Source: Candidatus Aminicenantota bacterium (GTDB taxonomy: Bacteria; Acidobacteriota; Aminicenantia; Aminicenantales; Saccharicenantaceae). Taken from it: a DNA stretch of 35,053 nt. Below are positions 34,465-35,053 of this stretch, in pieces. The stretch covers positions 1-35,053 of the forward strand of contig PNJE01000023.1 in NCBI GenBank assembly GCA_002877915.1, given 5' to 3'. Made by a program: the position numbers and the translations under genes. Position 1 is the first letter of the stretch, and the number at the start of each line of letters is the position of its first letter. Below the pieces are notes generated by a model. The model was not told where the DNA came from and searched no databases. It saw only the letters and a program-made list of their open reading frames with translations.

Positions 34465-35053
34465 TGAAATCTTTCTTAATCTTCGCTGGCCCATTTAAAC
34501 GGGCGCTGGTTCTATCGGTCTTTTTACATGTTATCATCTTCGCGGCGATAGGTTTTTCCAATTATTTCATCGCCCCAACCAAAAAAGCCCCGCTCAATTA
34601 TGTAAGTGTAAATCTGGTTGGATTTCCAGGGGGCGGAGGAGGCGGAGGAGGCTCTGGCCTTCCAGCTGGAACTTCGGGAGGAGAAAAATCCGCCCAGCCA
34701 GCAGCTGGCCAAAAAGAAACCATGAAGCAGTTAACTGTGCCTCAAAAGGCTGCGCCCGAAGCCTCAACTTCACTAAGGCATCCGGTAGAAAAATTAGCTA
34801 AAAGCAAGGAAAAAACTCCCCCAAAAAAATTAGCTATTTCCCCGCCTGGGCCGGGCAGTGAAAAGCCGGCGCCTGCAGGCTCTACTACAGGCGGAGGAGG
34901 CAGTGGAATTGGTGGCGGAGGCGGCTCCGGTTTGAGAATAGGAGTGGGAGAAGGACCGGGAGGAGGATTTGGCGGAGGGTACGGCGATTCCCTGGGAACG
35001 GCTTCTTTCCCTTATGCCTATTATCTTCAGATAATCATTGACCGGGTTTCTTC
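34464..35053 (+). CDS. TolA/TonB-like energy transducer, N-terminal part (cut by window edge)
   Basis: 196 codons are visible before the window ends. A cytosolic leader (MKSFLIFAGPFKR) precedes one membrane helix at about 14-33 (ALVLSVFLHVIIFAAIGFSNYF), with the conserved Ser-His pair SVFLH as in TonB and TolA. The periplasmic linker is Pro/Lys/Ala-rich with two glycine runs (eight glycines near residue 60; GGGGSGIGGGGGSG near 145). The last residues, ASFPYAYYLQIIIDRVSS, look like the start of the TonB/TolA C-terminal domain. With TolQ and TolR before it, TolA is the more likely role. Overlap with tolR and its ATG are clear. Confidence 0.85.
   Translation, partial: MKSFLIFAGPFKRALVLSVFLHVIIFAAIGFSNYFIAPTKKAPLNYVSVNLVGFPGGGGGGGGSGLPAGTSGGEKSAQPAAGQKETMKQLTVPQKAAPEASTSLRHPVEKLAKSKEKTPPKKLAISPPGPGSEKPAPAGSTTGGGGSGIGGGGGSGLRIGVGEGPGGGFGGGYGDSLGTASFPYAYYLQIIIDRVS

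Noticed and set aside
34620-34990. Glycine-coding repeats as a possible repeat expansion or assembly error
   Set aside because: Glycine- and proline-rich linkers are normal in TolA/TonB-like proteins and the frame stays open through them.

Overview
The window is an ordinary chromosomal stretch of a Gram-negative bacterium with moderate, slightly AT-leaning base composition. It holds about 33 protein genes, packed tightly on both strands, with no tRNA, rRNA, CRISPR array, insertion sequence or phage gene that I can see. A TolQ-TolR-TolA/TonB set implies an outer membrane. The mix of a RicT protein beside holB, a split F-type ATPase locus with b and b' subunits, a VKOR-DsbA fusion and an exported DUF6786-like protein fits the Acidobacteriota/Aminicenantes region of the tree best. 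That placement is inference from gene content, not from a marker alignment. No gap between genes exceeds 300 bases.

Layout. 1-2378 (minus): the N-terminal 60% of mfd and a 68-residue hypothetical gene. 2468-6487 (plus): an exported class I glutamine-amidotransferase-like hydrolase, an exported DUF6786-like protein and a lysine-6-dehydrogenase-like enzyme, with a decayed gene remnant at about 3690-3860. 6539-7810 (minus): a VKOR-DsbA disulfide-forming fusion. 8074-14507 (minus): the ATP synthase operon b'-b-delta-alpha-gamma-beta-epsilon ending in a TrmN6-type methyltransferase; the a and c subunits are absent. 14587-17169 (minus): response regulator, accD, folC. 17295-21888 (plus): dicarboxylate/amino-acid:cation symporter, rsmA, ftsK. 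22074-23205 (minus): HD-GYP protein and a small partner gene. 23295-24508 (plus): ECF-type sigma factor and its zinc-finger anti-sigma. 24538-28742 (minus): uvrA-holB-ricT. 28839-31214 (plus): MrfA-like helicase. 31194-33246 (minus): ktrB-ktrA potassium uptake. 33348-35053 (plus): tolQ-tolR-tolA/tonB, cut by the window end.

How the parts relate. DNA repair is well represented: Mfd, UvrA and an MrfA-like helicase divergent from uvrA across a shared 96-bp promoter region that contains a 15-bp palindrome. Energy and membrane functions include F1 ATP synthase, KtrAB, the symporter and the Tol motor. Regulation includes an ECF sigma/anti-sigma pair, an HD-GYP phosphodiesterase and a receiver protein whose phospho-acceptor aspartate is replaced by glutamate.

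The features most worth a second look are: a UvrA that lacks the whole insertion domain; a recurring promoter layout in which a TANAAT -10 box sits exactly six bases before the start codon (mfd, the small gene and uvrA), predicting leaderless mRNAs; an ATP synthase epsilon without its inhibitory C-terminal domain; the Glu-substituted receiver; and an exported member of a normally cytosolic hydrolase family. I found no clearly new multi-gene system.
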